DNA of 7,331 bases. Source: Planctomycetaceae bacterium (GTDB lineage Bacteria > Planctomycetota > Planctomycetia > Planctomycetales > Planctomycetaceae). A program made the translations under genes and the position numbers. Shown here one piece after another: positions 1-6,860 of this stretch; the stretch's first letter is position 1; each line of letters begins with the position of its first letter. The notes under the pieces are model-generated. The model did no database searches. It worked only from the letters and a program-made list of their open reading frames with translations, and had not been told where the DNA came from. The stretch covers positions 1-7,331 of the forward strand of contig JAGQQP010000199.1 of NCBI GenBank assembly GCA_020426085.1, read 5' to 3'.

Positions 1-992
1 CCCAGGGGACAGTGTATGATTCCGAACTGGCGGGAAAATGGATCAGCCCGATGCATCCCCAGGTGATCCGCGATCAACCGGGAGACTGTCCGATCTGTGG
101 TATGAAACTCGTACCGACTTCGCGTTACGGATATTCGGAGCAACCGGTTATCCAGAATGCAGCCATCACCGTTCCACGTAATGCCGTTCTTCTGGCGGGG
201 GATCACAGCGTCGTTTATATCGAAACAGAACCGGGGCGCTTTGAACTCCGGAATGTGAAGCTCGGACCACTGTTGCGCGACCGTGCTGTCATTCTGGACG
301 GCGTCAAACCAGGGGAGCAGATTGCGACCGCCGGTAATTTTCTGATCGATTCTCAAATGCAGCTCTCGGGAAAACCGAGTCTGATCGATCCGACAAAATT
401 TTCACCGGACAAGAAGAAAAAACCGGCTTATCGAAATGAGCCGCTGCAGTTCACTTCAATCAAGATTGAAAAGCTGCCCGGTCAAGCGGGGCAGGCTCTG
501 GAGAGTCTGTATTCGGTCTACTTTGCGATTCAGAAACAGTTTGCTTCAGACAAAAAAATCTCAGAACAACAGGCGACATCATTAAGCAGACTGGCGTCGC
601 AGCTCGCCCAGGATTCACAACTCAGTCAGTCCATGCAGCAGGAACTGAAGCAGGTGGCAGCGAATGCCGCACATCTGCATCACCTCTCACTGGAAGAGGC
701 GCGTAAAAAGTTCAAACCGATCAGTCATGCGGTGGTCAAACTGGCTACTGAGGTACGTGGTGAAGGAGCGAAACAACCTTATTATCAGTTTTTCTGTCCG
801 ATGGTTTCGCAGGGAGAAGGGGACTGGCTGCAGCAGGATGACAAACTGCTCAACCCCTATTTTGGCAGCAAAATGCTGCATTGCGGGAAACTGGTGAGTA
901 CCTTTGCGCCGGTATCCTCCAACAGTGAAAAAACGGATCAGAAATCGGAGAACACAAAAAATAAAACCTTATCAAGGCCCAAAGGAGAATAA
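1..992 (+). CDS. cusB: CusB-type RND efflux periplasmic adaptor, 5' end missing
   Basis: This is the C-terminal part of a periplasmic adaptor that joins an RND metal pump to an outer-membrane channel and delivers metal to the pump. The frame is open to the left edge (codon phase begins at base 3), so the GTG at 12 is probably an internal Val codon and the N-terminal hairpin and lipoyl parts lie outside. Numbering from that GTG, residues 10-35 form a heavy-metal-binding domain with MHP (14-16) and DCPICGM (25-31). Residues about 50-120 resemble the membrane-proximal beta domain of adaptors, ending in a FLIDSQMQLSG-like segment. Residues about 145-300 match the DUF3347 pattern, with FCPM (Cys262, Met264), a DWL...NPYFGSKM stretch and MLHCG (Met288, His290, Cys291). 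Its stop lies 3 bases before the pump start, so the two are surely co-transcribed. The family call is firm; Cu/Ag specificity comes mainly from the pump. Confidence 0.93.
   Translation, partial: QGTVYDSELAGKWISPMHPQVIRDQPGDCPICGMKLVPTSRYGYSEQPVIQNAAITVPRNAVLLAGDHSVVYIETEPGRFELRNVKLGPLLRDRAVILDGVKPGEQIATAGNFLIDSQMQLSGKPSLIDPTKFSPDKKKKPAYRNEPLQFTSIKIEKLPGQAGQALESLYSVYFAIQKQFASDKKISEQQATSLSRLASQLAQDSQLSQSMQQELKQVAANAAHLHHLSLEEARKKFKPISHAVVKLATEVRGEGAKQPYYQFFCPMVSQGEGDWLQQDDKLLNPYFGSKMLHCGKLVSTFAPVSSNSEKTDQKSENTKNKTLSRPKGE
39..116 (+). other. Heavy-metal-binding domain (HMBD) within the adaptor
   Basis: The encoded segment runs from WISPMHP to CPICGMKLVP, the compact Cys/Met/His module often found in Cu, Ag or Co/Zn adaptors and in some copper P-type ATPases. 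Likely ligands are His15, Cys26, Cys29, Met14 and Met31, numbered from the GTG at position 12. Here the module is followed by the membrane-proximal beta domain, so it is not an N-terminal appendage. Confidence 0.88.
984..987 (+). promoter_or_regulatory. Shine-Dalgarno site of the RND pump gene
   Basis: GGAG within AAAGGAGA ends 8 bases before the ATG at 996. It overlaps the last codons of the adaptor gene, which supports this start and suggests translational coupling. It is the only strong ribosome binding site seen in the window. Confidence 0.8.
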
Positions 993-995
993 AGC

Positions 996-3900
996 ATGCT
1001 GCGTGCCTTGATATCATTCAGTATCCGCGAACCCCTGATCATGCTGTGCGCGACGGCGCTGCTGATCGGGTTCGGGTGGTTTAGTGTTCGCGAAGTTCCC
1101 ATCGATGCAATTCCCAACATCGGCGAGAATCAGGTCATCATCTTCACTGCCTGGCCGGGACGTTCTCCCAAGGATGTGGAAGACCAGGTCACCTATCCGC
1201 TGTCCGTTTCCATGCTGGCCGTTCCCGATGCCGAGTCAGTCCGCGGAAAAAGTCTGTTCGGTTACAGCTTCGTGCAGGTGACCTTTAAAGACAGCACCGA
1301 TTTTTACTGGGCCCGTTCGCGCGTTGCCGAGCAGTTGGGGACCGCGGCTGCGTTGCTGCCGGATGGTGTTGTGCCTACCTTGGGACCAGATGCGACGGGG
1401 TTAGGGCAGGTGCTCTACTATGTGCTGGAACCGCCCCCGGGAATGAATCTGGCAGAGTTACGCAGCCTGCAGGACTTCGTGGTGAAATATGAACTGCAGG
1501 CAGTGCCCGGCGTGAGTGAAGTCGCCAGTGTCGGCGGTTATGTCAGGCAATACCAGATTGAAATCGACCCGGATAAACTTCGCTTTCACGATATCCCCCT
1601 CGATCAGGTGATTGACGCGGTTCGCAAATCTAATATTGACGTCGGTGCCAAAACCGTGGAAACGGGGGGCATGGAATTCATTATCCGCGGTCGAGGATTT
1701 ATCGGTGCCGATCAGGATATCAGTAAAGCCGTCAGTGATATTGAACAGACCGTGATTCGCTCCCGAGACGGGGTGCCGATTCGCATTCGCGATCTGGGAC
1801 GCGTGCAGCTTGGTCCGGAGTTTCGCCGCGGTGCCATCGATCTCAACGGTGCCGAAGCCGTCGGGGGTGTCATCGTGATGCGGTTCGGTGAAAACCCCCG
1901 CAAAGTGATTGACCTGGTCAAAGCGAAAATGGCGTTGATCGAACCCAGTCTGAAAGGGGTCAAATTTGATCTGATCTATGATCGAACGGGGTTGATCAAT
2001 GAAACGATCGGCACTTTGACCACGGCGCTCAGTCAGGAAGTCATCATTACCGCGGTTGTCATCCTGCTGTTTCTGCTGCATCTGCGTGCCAGTCTGGTCG
2101 TTGCGATTACATTACCGATTGCGGTGCTGATGGCGTTCATCGCCATGAATGTGTTCGGCATTGATGCGAATATCATGTCACTGGCTGGCATTGCGATTGC
2201 GATTGGGACCATGGTTGATATGGGGATTGTCGTTTCCGAATCGATCTACGATCAACTGGCGGAGTGGGAAGCAAAGGGGAAACCGGGAGGGAAGGCAGCC
2301 CGGTTGAATGTCATCAATGTTGCTGCGGCAGAGGTGGCTCCCGCTGTGGTGACGGCTGTGATGACCACCGTCGTCAGCTTTTTCCCGGTCTTCATGCTGA
2401 CGGGACGGGATTACAAACTGTTTGCGCCGCTCGCGTGGACGAAAACGTTCTCCATTACAGCCGCCTTGATTGTGGCGATCACACTGGTTCCGCTGTTGAG
2501 CCGCCTGTTTCTGGCTTCGCAGCAACGAACGCATCGCCGCCGGATTCTGATTTCGGTTGTGTTTGCGCTGGTCTGTGGCATTCTGGTCTGGTCTGCGGGG
2601 GAGACACTGGTCAGCCTCACGTCGATCAGTCTGACTGCTTTGATTTTGGGAGTGTTCCTGACAGGGGGGATCTGCAGCTACTGGTTATTGAGTGAACGAT
2701 TACGACCGGTGGATGAAAATCCGATCGGGCGACTGATCCATTTTCTTTACGAGCCGACTCTGCGTTTCTTTATGCGGCATAAGCTGCTGTTCTTCTCGTT
2801 TCCCACACTCGTCGTTTTACTGGGGATGGGGGCCTGGGTTGGTATGCCTACGGTGTTGAAGCCGTTTGAAGGAGTGGCCCGTTTTCTGGGCGTTGATGCC
2901 AATGAAGTGCCCGGCTGGGTCGAAGCCAAGCATCTGTATCCAGGGCTGGAATCCAACGACTGGATAGCGCTGGATGAAGGGAGCTGGTTCTATATGCCGA
3001 CCCTGTATCCTGCCGCCAGCTTCACCCAGGCGATGGAAGTCCTGCAGACACAGGATGCGCTGATCAAAGAGATTCCCGAAGTCGAAAACGTGCTTGGAAA
3101 AATCGGACGGATCGATTCCGCACTCGATCCGGCTCCCGCTGCAATGATTGAAACGTATGTGATGCTTAAACCTGTGGATCAGTGGCGGGAAGGAATCACA
3201 TCGAAAGAGATCTGGGAACAGATCAATGCCGTCGCCACGCTGCCGGGAGTGACGCCGGCTTCACCACTGCAGCCGATCGAAGGGCGTGTGATCATGCTAC
3301 AGAGCGGTATTAAAGCACCGATGGCGATCCGCATCTACGGCGACAGTCTGGACGGGCTCGCGAAGGCATCTATCGCCGTGGCTGATCACCTTAAACAGAT
3401 TCCGCAGGTGAATGGAGCTACGGTGAATCCTGATATCGTGCTGGGAAAACCGTATGTGGAATTTGATGTCAGTCGCGAAACCGCAGCCCGCTACGGGATG
3501 TCGACTGCGATGGTCAATGAAATTATTGAGACTGCCCTGGGAGGTTCGAATGTGACCCGCACCGTCGAAGGACGCGAACGCTATCCGATTCGCGTGCGCT
3601 ATGAGCGGAACCTGCGTGAGCAGATCGATGAGTTGAGCCGGCTGCCTGTGGTTACACATTCGGATGAGATTATTCCTCTCTCATTACTGGCAGAAATGAA
3701 AACGACCTGGGGACCGGGTGTGATCAACAGCGAGGATGCCCGGCTGGTAGCGCATGTCTCATTTTCTTCATCGGGACAGGATGGTGCGCTGGAAACAGTG
3801 GCTGCGGTTGAAAAAAGTCTGCGGGCGGCTCAGGCGGATGGCTCTCTGGATTTACCCGCGGGTTACGCGCTGCAGGCGGTGGGCTCATTTCAGAATCAGG

Positions 3901-4475
3901 TCGAAGCAAACAACCGTCTGATGTGGGTGGTGCCACTGGTGATTTTTACGAACCTGTTTATTATCTATCTGCAGTTCCGTAATTTTCCGATTGCACTGGC
4001 GGTCTTTTCCGGAATCCCGGTCGCTTTTGCCGGGGGAATGATTCTGCTGGCGGTGAATGACATTCAGATTAACACGGCTGTCTGGGTGGGGTTCATTGCG
4101 CTGTTTGGAATTGCCGTCGATGACGGGGTGGTGATGGCGACTTATCTGGATCAGGTATTCACACGCAAGCGATTGAAGAACACTACGGATATCCGAAATG
4201 CTGTCGTGGAAGCGGGACTCAAACGAATCCGCCCCTGTCTGATGACCACCTTCACTACGATCATTGCACTGCTGCCGGTGATCTATTCAACTGGCCGCGG
4301 ATCTGACGTTGCGAAAGCGATGGCCTGGCCTGTGATTGGCGGTATGACGGTCGCCTTGTTGACACTGTTTGTGGTTCCGGTGATCTTTGCCGCTTACAAA
4401 GAATTTAAAATGAACCTGGGTCTGGATGATCCCCACTGGGCAGGGACGGAAGACGAAGTTCAGTCGATCAGTTAG
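996..4475 (+). CDS. cusA: CusA-type heavy-metal efflux RND pump, Cu(I)/Ag(I)
   Basis: Inner-membrane proton-driven pump of the heavy-metal-efflux RND family, 1159 residues against about 1047 for E. coli CusA. TM1 (about 13-32) is followed by the family's REVPIDAIPNIGENQV segment. TM4 carries Asp408 and Glu415, at the places of the proton-relay acids of CzcA, but Ala402 replaces the CzcA Asp402, as in CusA. The periplasmic copper site is complete by alignment from memory: Met667, Met717, Glu719, Arg764, Met767 and Lys773 match CusA Met573, Met623, Glu625, Arg669, Met672 and Lys678. This favours monovalent Cu/Ag over Zn/Co/Cd. Two insertions explain much of the extra length: two additional hydrophobic segments (about 517-535 and 540-566), and roughly 30 residues after about 620 just before the first copper-site Met. 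The start is fixed by a good Shine-Dalgarno site. The C-terminal half holds the second six-helix bundle, including GIAVDDGVVM (1040-1049). The gene appears intact. Confidence 0.95.
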   Translation: MLRALISFSIREPLIMLCATALLIGFGWFSVREVPIDAIPNIGENQVIIFTAWPGRSPKDVEDQVTYPLSVSMLAVPDAESVRGKSLFGYSFVQVTFKDSTDFYWARSRVAEQLGTAAALLPDGVVPTLGPDATGLGQVLYYVLEPPPGMNLAELRSLQDFVVKYELQAVPGVSEVASVGGYVRQYQIEIDPDKLRFHDIPLDQVIDAVRKSNIDVGAKTVETGGMEFIIRGRGFIGADQDISKAVSDIEQTVIRSRDGVPIRIRDLGRVQLGPEFRRGAIDLNGAEAVGGVIVMRFGENPRKVIDLVKAKMALIEPSLKGVKFDLIYDRTGLINETIGTLTTALSQEVIITAVVILLFLLHLRASLVVAITLPIAVLMAFIAMNVFGIDANIMSLAGIAIAIGTMVDMGIVVSESIYDQLAEWEAKGKPGGKAARLNVINVAAAEVAPAVVTAVMTTVVSFFPVFMLTGRDYKLFAPLAWTKTFSITAALIVAITLVPLLSRLFLASQQRTHRRRILISVVFALVCGILVWSAGETLVSLTSISLTALILGVFLTGGICSYWLLSERLRPVDENPIGRLIHFLYEPTLRFFMRHKLLFFSFPTLVVLLGMGAWVGMPTVLKPFEGVARFLGVDANEVPGWVEAKHLYPGLESNDWIALDEGSWFYMPTLYPAASFTQAMEVLQTQDALIKEIPEVENVLGKIGRIDSALDPAPAAMIETYVMLKPVDQWREGITSKEIWEQINAVATLPGVTPASPLQPIEGRVIMLQSGIKAPMAIRIYGDSLDGLAKASIAVADHLKQIPQVNGATVNPDIVLGKPYVEFDVSRETAARYGMSTAMVNEIIETALGGSNVTRTVEGRERYPIRVRYERNLREQIDELSRLPVVTHSDEIIPLSLLAEMKTTWGPGVINSEDARLVAHVSFSSSGQDGALETVAAVEKSLRAAQADGSLDLPAGYALQAVGSFQNQVEANNRLMWVVPLVIFTNLFIIYLQFRNFPIALAVFSGIPVAFAGGMILLAVNDIQINTAVWVGFIALFGIAVDDGVVMATYLDQVFTRKRLKNTTDIRNAVVEAGLKRIRPCLMTTFTTIIALLPVIYSTGRGSDVAKAMAWPVIGGMTVALLTLFVVPVIFAAYKEFKMNLGLDDPHWAGTEDEVQSIS

Positions 4476-5582
4476 TCAGTCCATTTCCAGTTCCGGTTTT
4501 CTGGCTTCGACAGGCGGATCGATGCCTGTGATGACAAAGACCGGATTGCCGTCCGCATCCAGTTGTTCGACAACGGAATGCCACTTGATGCTGAACGCGA
4601 TATATTCCGGATTAAGGCCGTGATAATCATGAATCCAGTCGATTGAATTGACCAGGGCACCGTTCAGATAGGCTCCTTTGAAAAATGTCTGGACCAGATA
4701 AGTTCGATGCAGACGGGCTCCCGATAATCTCGCTCTCGAGAAAATGGCGCTCTGAAGATTGGCGGCTTCCAGATTCGCATCGATCAGGTTGCTTCCCAGA
4801 AAACGAGTCTGGATCAGGCGGGCGTTTGAAAGGTCGGCCCCCTGCAGATTCGTATTCGTGAAATCTGCTTTAAACAGAGATGCGGAATTGAAATTCGCCC
4901 CCTGTAATACCCCTTTGACACCGTGCGCCTGAAGATTTTTCTGACTCAGATCCAGTTCATCGAGAAACGCGCCGCTCAAGTCGACCGTTCTACCAGCCGC
5001 CTGTTCGAGTCGCAGGAACTCCATCACCGTGACCTGTCTCAAGGGCGTGGTTGCTTTGGGAGGCTGGACATCCATGAGTCTGAGTAATACATCAGATTCG
5101 GGGCGGTTTTTTGCAGGGCTGTTCTGATAGAGGATATTCAATAACGTGCTGCGATACAGATCCTGATTCAGCTGCTTCACCGCAGGTGGTGTTTGAAAAT
5201 TGAGATTGACTTTGGGCTGTATCTTTGAAGAAGACAGTTTCTCCATGATATTTGGTCGGAAGGGGGGCTTCTCCGATTTGTCAGGTGAAATCTGAATCAA
5301 CAGAATACCAAATGCAATCCCCACGGCCACCCAGATGTGATCACCCATCGCTTCCAGATAACGGACAGCAAGGTGATGCAGCAACTGTGTGAACTGGTAG
5401 AACTCGTGCCTGAAAGGCAGAATCACCAGTCCTATAAAAGCGGCGGCCAACAGCTCCAGTTCTGCGAAATCCTGCATCCTGTCTGTAATACGCTCCAGCC
5501 AGTCCGTCGTACGATTGAGAACGGGAATCGCAATACTCAACAGCAGCAGGCCAGAGATCAGCAGTTTGAATCGGGTCGTCAT
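4476..5582 (-). CDS. Membrane-anchored pentapeptide-repeat protein
   Basis: A 368-residue protein of unknown function. Hydrophobic segments lie at about 7-22, 42-57 and 83-98. A polar linker (99-200) leads to a right-handed quadrilateral beta-helix of A(D/N)LXX repeats from about 200 to 310. The central Leu/Phe ladder runs 202, 207, 212, 217, 222 and then, after a four-residue step, every five residues from 226 to 306, about 22 repeats. The final 55 residues are non-repetitive. Positive charges before the first segment suggest a cytoplasmic N-terminus and, with three spans, an extracytoplasmic repeat domain; this is inferred. The ATG at 5582 is the only plausible start I found in the nearby upstream frame, and it has no clear Shine-Dalgarno site. 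Its stop touches the stop of the convergent pump gene. Pentapeptide solenoids are usually binding or mimicry scaffolds, but nothing here indicates the partner, and the gyrase-protecting Qnr type is unlikely given the membrane segments. Confidence 0.9.
   Translation of the reverse strand: MTTRFKLLISGLLLLSIAIPVLNRTTDWLERITDRMQDFAELELLAAAFIGLVILPFRHEFYQFTQLLHHLAVRYLEAMGDHIWVAVGIAFGILLIQISPDKSEKPPFRPNIMEKLSSSKIQPKVNLNFQTPPAVKQLNQDLYRSTLLNILYQNSPAKNRPESDVLLRLMDVQPPKATTPLRQVTVMEFLRLEQAAGRTVDLSGAFLDELDLSQKNLQAHGVKGVLQGANFNSASLFKADFTNTNLQGADLSNARLIQTRFLGSNLIDANLEAANLQSAIFSRARLSGARLHRTYLVQTFFKGAYLNGALVNSIDWIHDYHGLNPEYIAFSIKWHSVVEQLDADGNPVFVITGIDPPVEARKPELEMD
4664..4979 (-). repeat. Pentapeptide-repeat (A(D/N)LXX) tandem array
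   Basis: This stretch encodes roughly residues 202-306 of the pentapeptide protein. The repeat is visible at protein level (for example GADLSNARL and EAANLQSAIF) but has diverged at DNA level. It is an old structural repeat, not a recent tandem duplication. It comprises about five turns of four repeats each. Confidence 0.85.
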
Positions 5583-5699
5583 AAGAACGCAATGACAAAA
5601 AGGCTTGGAGACAGAATCACAGTTCGTATTTTGACAGGTGTCATCGGTGTTTGCAATTCGGGGTTCTGGTAGAGCCTGTCAGTTTCAGAGTGCAGTTGC
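5583..5699. promoter_or_regulatory. Intergenic gap upstream of the pentapeptide gene
   Basis: This 117-base gap separates two co-directional minus-strand genes and is the longest non-coding stretch in the window. It is long enough for a promoter, but I see no convincing -35/-10 pair. It contains a small perfect dyad, TGACA-GG-TGTCA at 5632-5643, about 50 bases upstream of the start codon, that could be an operator or chance. A weak imperfect stem (GGCTCT with AGAACC, minus strand) lacks a T tract, so I do not call a terminator. Partial read-through from the upstream gene is possible. Confidence 0.3.
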
Positions 5700-6845
5700 T
5701 CACTCAGCGTCATTTTCAACAGACTGTTTAAGAATTTGAGACCAGTGATCCTGCAGGACGGAAATGTCAAGTTCCCCATCCCATAGTTGATTCCAGACGA
5801 TGCCGGTTTGGGTCCGATGATCGGGCCGCAGTCCGAGTAACATGCGATGATAGATGGGGCTCGCTTTCAGATCTTCCGGACTCTGTCCCTCAGCCAGCGC
5901 CTGCAGTGTGAGTCTGATCATGGCTGCATACCCGCGGTTTGTGAAGGGCTGCTTTAACTGTTTCTGCAAATCATCGACTTGATCTAAAACGCTGTTGATT
6001 GCGGATAAGTCACCGGTTCGAACCAGCGCACACAAGGGGATGAACTGCTGCTTTTCATCCGAGCGTTCCAGCAGCGTTTGCAGGACCGGTACAGCTCGTG
6101 GTCCAGCACAATCGGCATACAGACAGCAGACGGCGGCTTCCCATTTCGTGTTTTTATCGTCGCTGAGATCAATCTCTTCTGCTACAACCTGCTTCAAAAC
6201 AGCCTCCGCCTGGGGGCTGCCAATCTCGGAAAGACAGTAAGCGATGCGCGTAGGCAGGAACGGGCTGATATAGTCTCTGTCGAGTGTTTTATCGAGCGTC
6301 TCGCTTAATGGTTCGACGACTTCGGGGCCACGCTGAATCAGTCGCGACATCACACTGTGAACGGTTCCCGGATAGAAGGGGGAAACGCTTCCCATTGATC
6401 TGATCAGTCCCGGAGTGGAATTGGCTTGTGTCGTCGTGACAAAAATCAGGATAAACGAAACCGTCAGCGCCAACGCATTCACGCCGAACGGAATCAGGTT
6501 CTTGCGAATCGTTTCTTCTTTTTTGAAGAGAATCAGCAGAATCCGGCACAGCAGATAAATGAACCAGCAGAACAGGACAGCCAGTCCCACCCCCAGGGGA
6601 ATGATCACCAGAAAGCCCAGTGCGAATATCGGAACTCCGAAATAGAAAAACCGTTTCGTGCCTTTTGTGAGCGGGCGATTGAAGATCAACATGATCATCA
6701 GCCAGCCGAAAAAAACGCCGATCAGTGAGTTCAGAAACGGTGTATGGACATCAGTTACACTGTTCACGCAGTTCATACAGGCTTCTGAGGACCGTGCCGG
6801 CAGAAGCAAAAGAAGAACGAGAGTGAACAGGGCAATTTGTTTCAT
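5700..6845 (-). CDS. Multi-span membrane protein with HEAT-like C-terminal domain
   Basis: A 381-residue protein I cannot name. Residues 1-22 look like a signal peptide (MKQ, then a Leu-rich core, then SEA), directly followed by a CMNC motif at 23-26. Hydrophobic segments follow at about 38-55, 66-82, 84-107 and 117-138. The loops at 56-65 and 108-116 are rich in Lys/Arg, so both should be cytoplasmic; that places CMNC and the C-terminal domain outside the cytoplasm. Residues about 160-295 contain paired amphipathic helices of HEAT/Armadillo style (for example 212-224 and 250-261), with cysteines at 204, 240, 241, 246 and 272. The last 85 residues are helical and non-repetitive. The ATG starts 15 bases after the stop of the upstream gene with no obvious Shine-Dalgarno site, which suggests one transcript. 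HEAT solenoids generally bind proteins; no catalytic motif is visible. Confidence 0.88.
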   Translation of the reverse strand: MKQIALFTLVLLLLLPARSSEACMNCVNSVTDVHTPFLNSLIGVFFGWLMIMLIFNRPLTKGTKRFFYFGVPIFALGFLVIIPLGVGLAVLFCWFIYLLCRILLILFKKEETIRKNLIPFGVNALALTVSFILIFVTTTQANSTPGLIRSMGSVSPFYPGTVHSVMSRLIQRGPEVVEPLSETLDKTLDRDYISPFLPTRIAYCLSEIGSPQAEAVLKQVVAEEIDLSDDKNTKWEAAVCCLYADCAGPRAVPVLQTLLERSDEKQQFIPLCALVRTGDLSAINSVLDQVDDLQKQLKQPFTNRGYAAMIRLTLQALAEGQSPEDLKASPIYHRMLLGLRPDHRTQTGIVWNQLWDGELDISVLQDHWSQILKQSVENDAE

Positions 6846-6860
6846 ATCACTGGTGACAGC

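Noticed and set aside
1458..2081. 207-residue open frame on the minus strand within the pump gene
   Set aside because: It is antisense to a clearly conserved RND pump and has the His/Asp/Arg-rich composition typical of a shadow frame, with no recognisable domain.
2264..2695. 143-residue plus-strand frame inside the pump gene
   Set aside because: It overlaps the membrane region of the pump in another frame, is Cys/Gly-rich, and the pump frame is intact across it.
4510..4529. Inverted repeat ACAGGC-(8)-GCCTGT just downstream of the pump stop, a possible terminator
   Set aside because: No T tract follows on either strand and it lies inside the coding sequence of the pentapeptide gene, so it is not a convincing intrinsic terminator.
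5337..5672. 111-residue plus-strand frame over the start of the pentapeptide gene
   Set aside because: It is antisense to the pentapeptide gene's membrane segments, Gln/Arg-rich, with no ribosome binding site or family resemblance.
5579..5779. 66-residue minus-strand frame bridging the gap between the HEAT-like and pentapeptide genes
   Set aside because: It overlaps the 3' end of one gene and the start of the other in a different frame and shows no domain; most likely chance.
6739..6845. Lipoprotein reading of the HEAT-like protein, with Cys23 as lipid site
   Set aside because: The residues before the Cys (Ser-Glu-Ala) do not match a lipobox, and several membrane spans follow; a signal-peptidase I site fits better.
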